From: Candidatus Gallionella acididurans
Lineage (GTDB): Bacteria; Pseudomonadota; Gammaproteobacteria; Burkholderiales; Gallionellaceae
Assembly (NCBI GenBank): GCA_001577345.1
Contig: LSLI01000004.1
Span: 1 to 64,000, forward strand
Direction: 5' to 3'
Length of the DNA stretch: 64,000 bases
In this document: in pieces, positions 62,464 through 64,000 of the stretch
Position numbering within the stretch: position 1 is the stretch's first letter
Layout: each line of letters opens with the position of its first letter
Notes under the pieces: model-generated
What the model saw: the letters and a program-made list of their open reading frames with translations, nothing else
The model's database searches: none
What the model was told of the DNA's origin: nothing
Made by a program: the position numbers and the translations under genes

Positions 62464-64000
<1,537 letters not shown>

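Overview
The window reads as one contiguous piece of a betaproteobacterial chromosome. Gene order (rnb-tonB-aroE-mtgA; lptM-lysA; lnt-glyQ-glyS-gmhB-plsC; miaB-ybeY-corC; birA-coaX-SPOR), the moderately high GC content and the protein style suggest Nitrosomonadales, perhaps a Gallionellaceae-like iron oxidiser. That assignment is an inference from gene content; no 16S or marker search was possible.

Layout: 1-7.0 kb holds the lipA tail, a small cytochrome c, an RNase II-type exoribonuclease, a TonB-like protein, aroE, mtgA and mgtE. 7.2-17 kb on the minus strand holds a histone H1-like gene broken by a one-base frameshift, lptM-lysA, a zinc peptidase, plsC, gmhB, glyS, glyQ, a GIY-YIG protein and lnt. 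17-20.8 kb is a block with an outer-membrane barrel plus TlpA-like thioredoxin, a pseudouridine synthase and a cNMP-EAL protein. 20.9-29.9 kb is a long minus-strand run: corC, ybeY, miaB, tRNA-Met, a SPOR protein, coaX, birA, a patatin, a 79-aa protein and maeB. 30-42.7 kb has a PAP2 phosphatase, a large hrpA with an embedded nuclease domain, a glycine-zipper lipoprotein, a RIO kinase, an AEC transporter, a glutaredoxin, an unrecognised 389-aa protein and pepD. 42.9-54.9 kb has HD-GYP, ABC-F, methyltransferase, KTSC, TPR lipoprotein, PBP1B, GGDEF and cNMP genes, plus a tandem repeat array. 55-58.9 kb has a TauD-like dioxygenase, an unknown protein, a class V aminotransferase and DUF6629. 59.3-62.46 kb is an accessory strip: a Crp-like regulator, a truncated ParE, a transposase tail, a DUF4160-DUF2442 pair and a BrnT-type toxin-antitoxin pair. 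It abuts ettA, whose 3' end is present three times.

The most striking theme is small palindromic DNA that has entered genes without breaking them. One GC-rich CTCTCCCC/GAGAGGGG palindrome family occurs at least seven times: in frame inside rnb, lysA and (three copies) hrpA, and twice near ettA. In hrpA two inverted copies bracket a complete DUF559 (Vsr/PD-(D/E)XK-like) nuclease domain fused in frame to the helicase, which looks like a mobile nuclease cassette. A second inverted-repeat element lies in frame in lnt. A third element, a roughly 50-bp hairpin, occurs three times in 0.9 kb with compensatory stem changes and a conserved A-A mismatch. Two of those copies split a duplicated ettA tail and the third splits a GC-rich palindrome.

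Functionally, most genes are housekeeping: envelope assembly (lnt, mtgA, PBP1B, plsC, gmhB, lptM), translation (glyQS, miaB, ybeY, ettA, ABC-F, rluF-like) and cofactors (lipA, coaX, birA). Three cyclic-di-GMP enzymes (EAL, HD-GYP, GGDEF) and two further cNMP-fold proteins add signalling.
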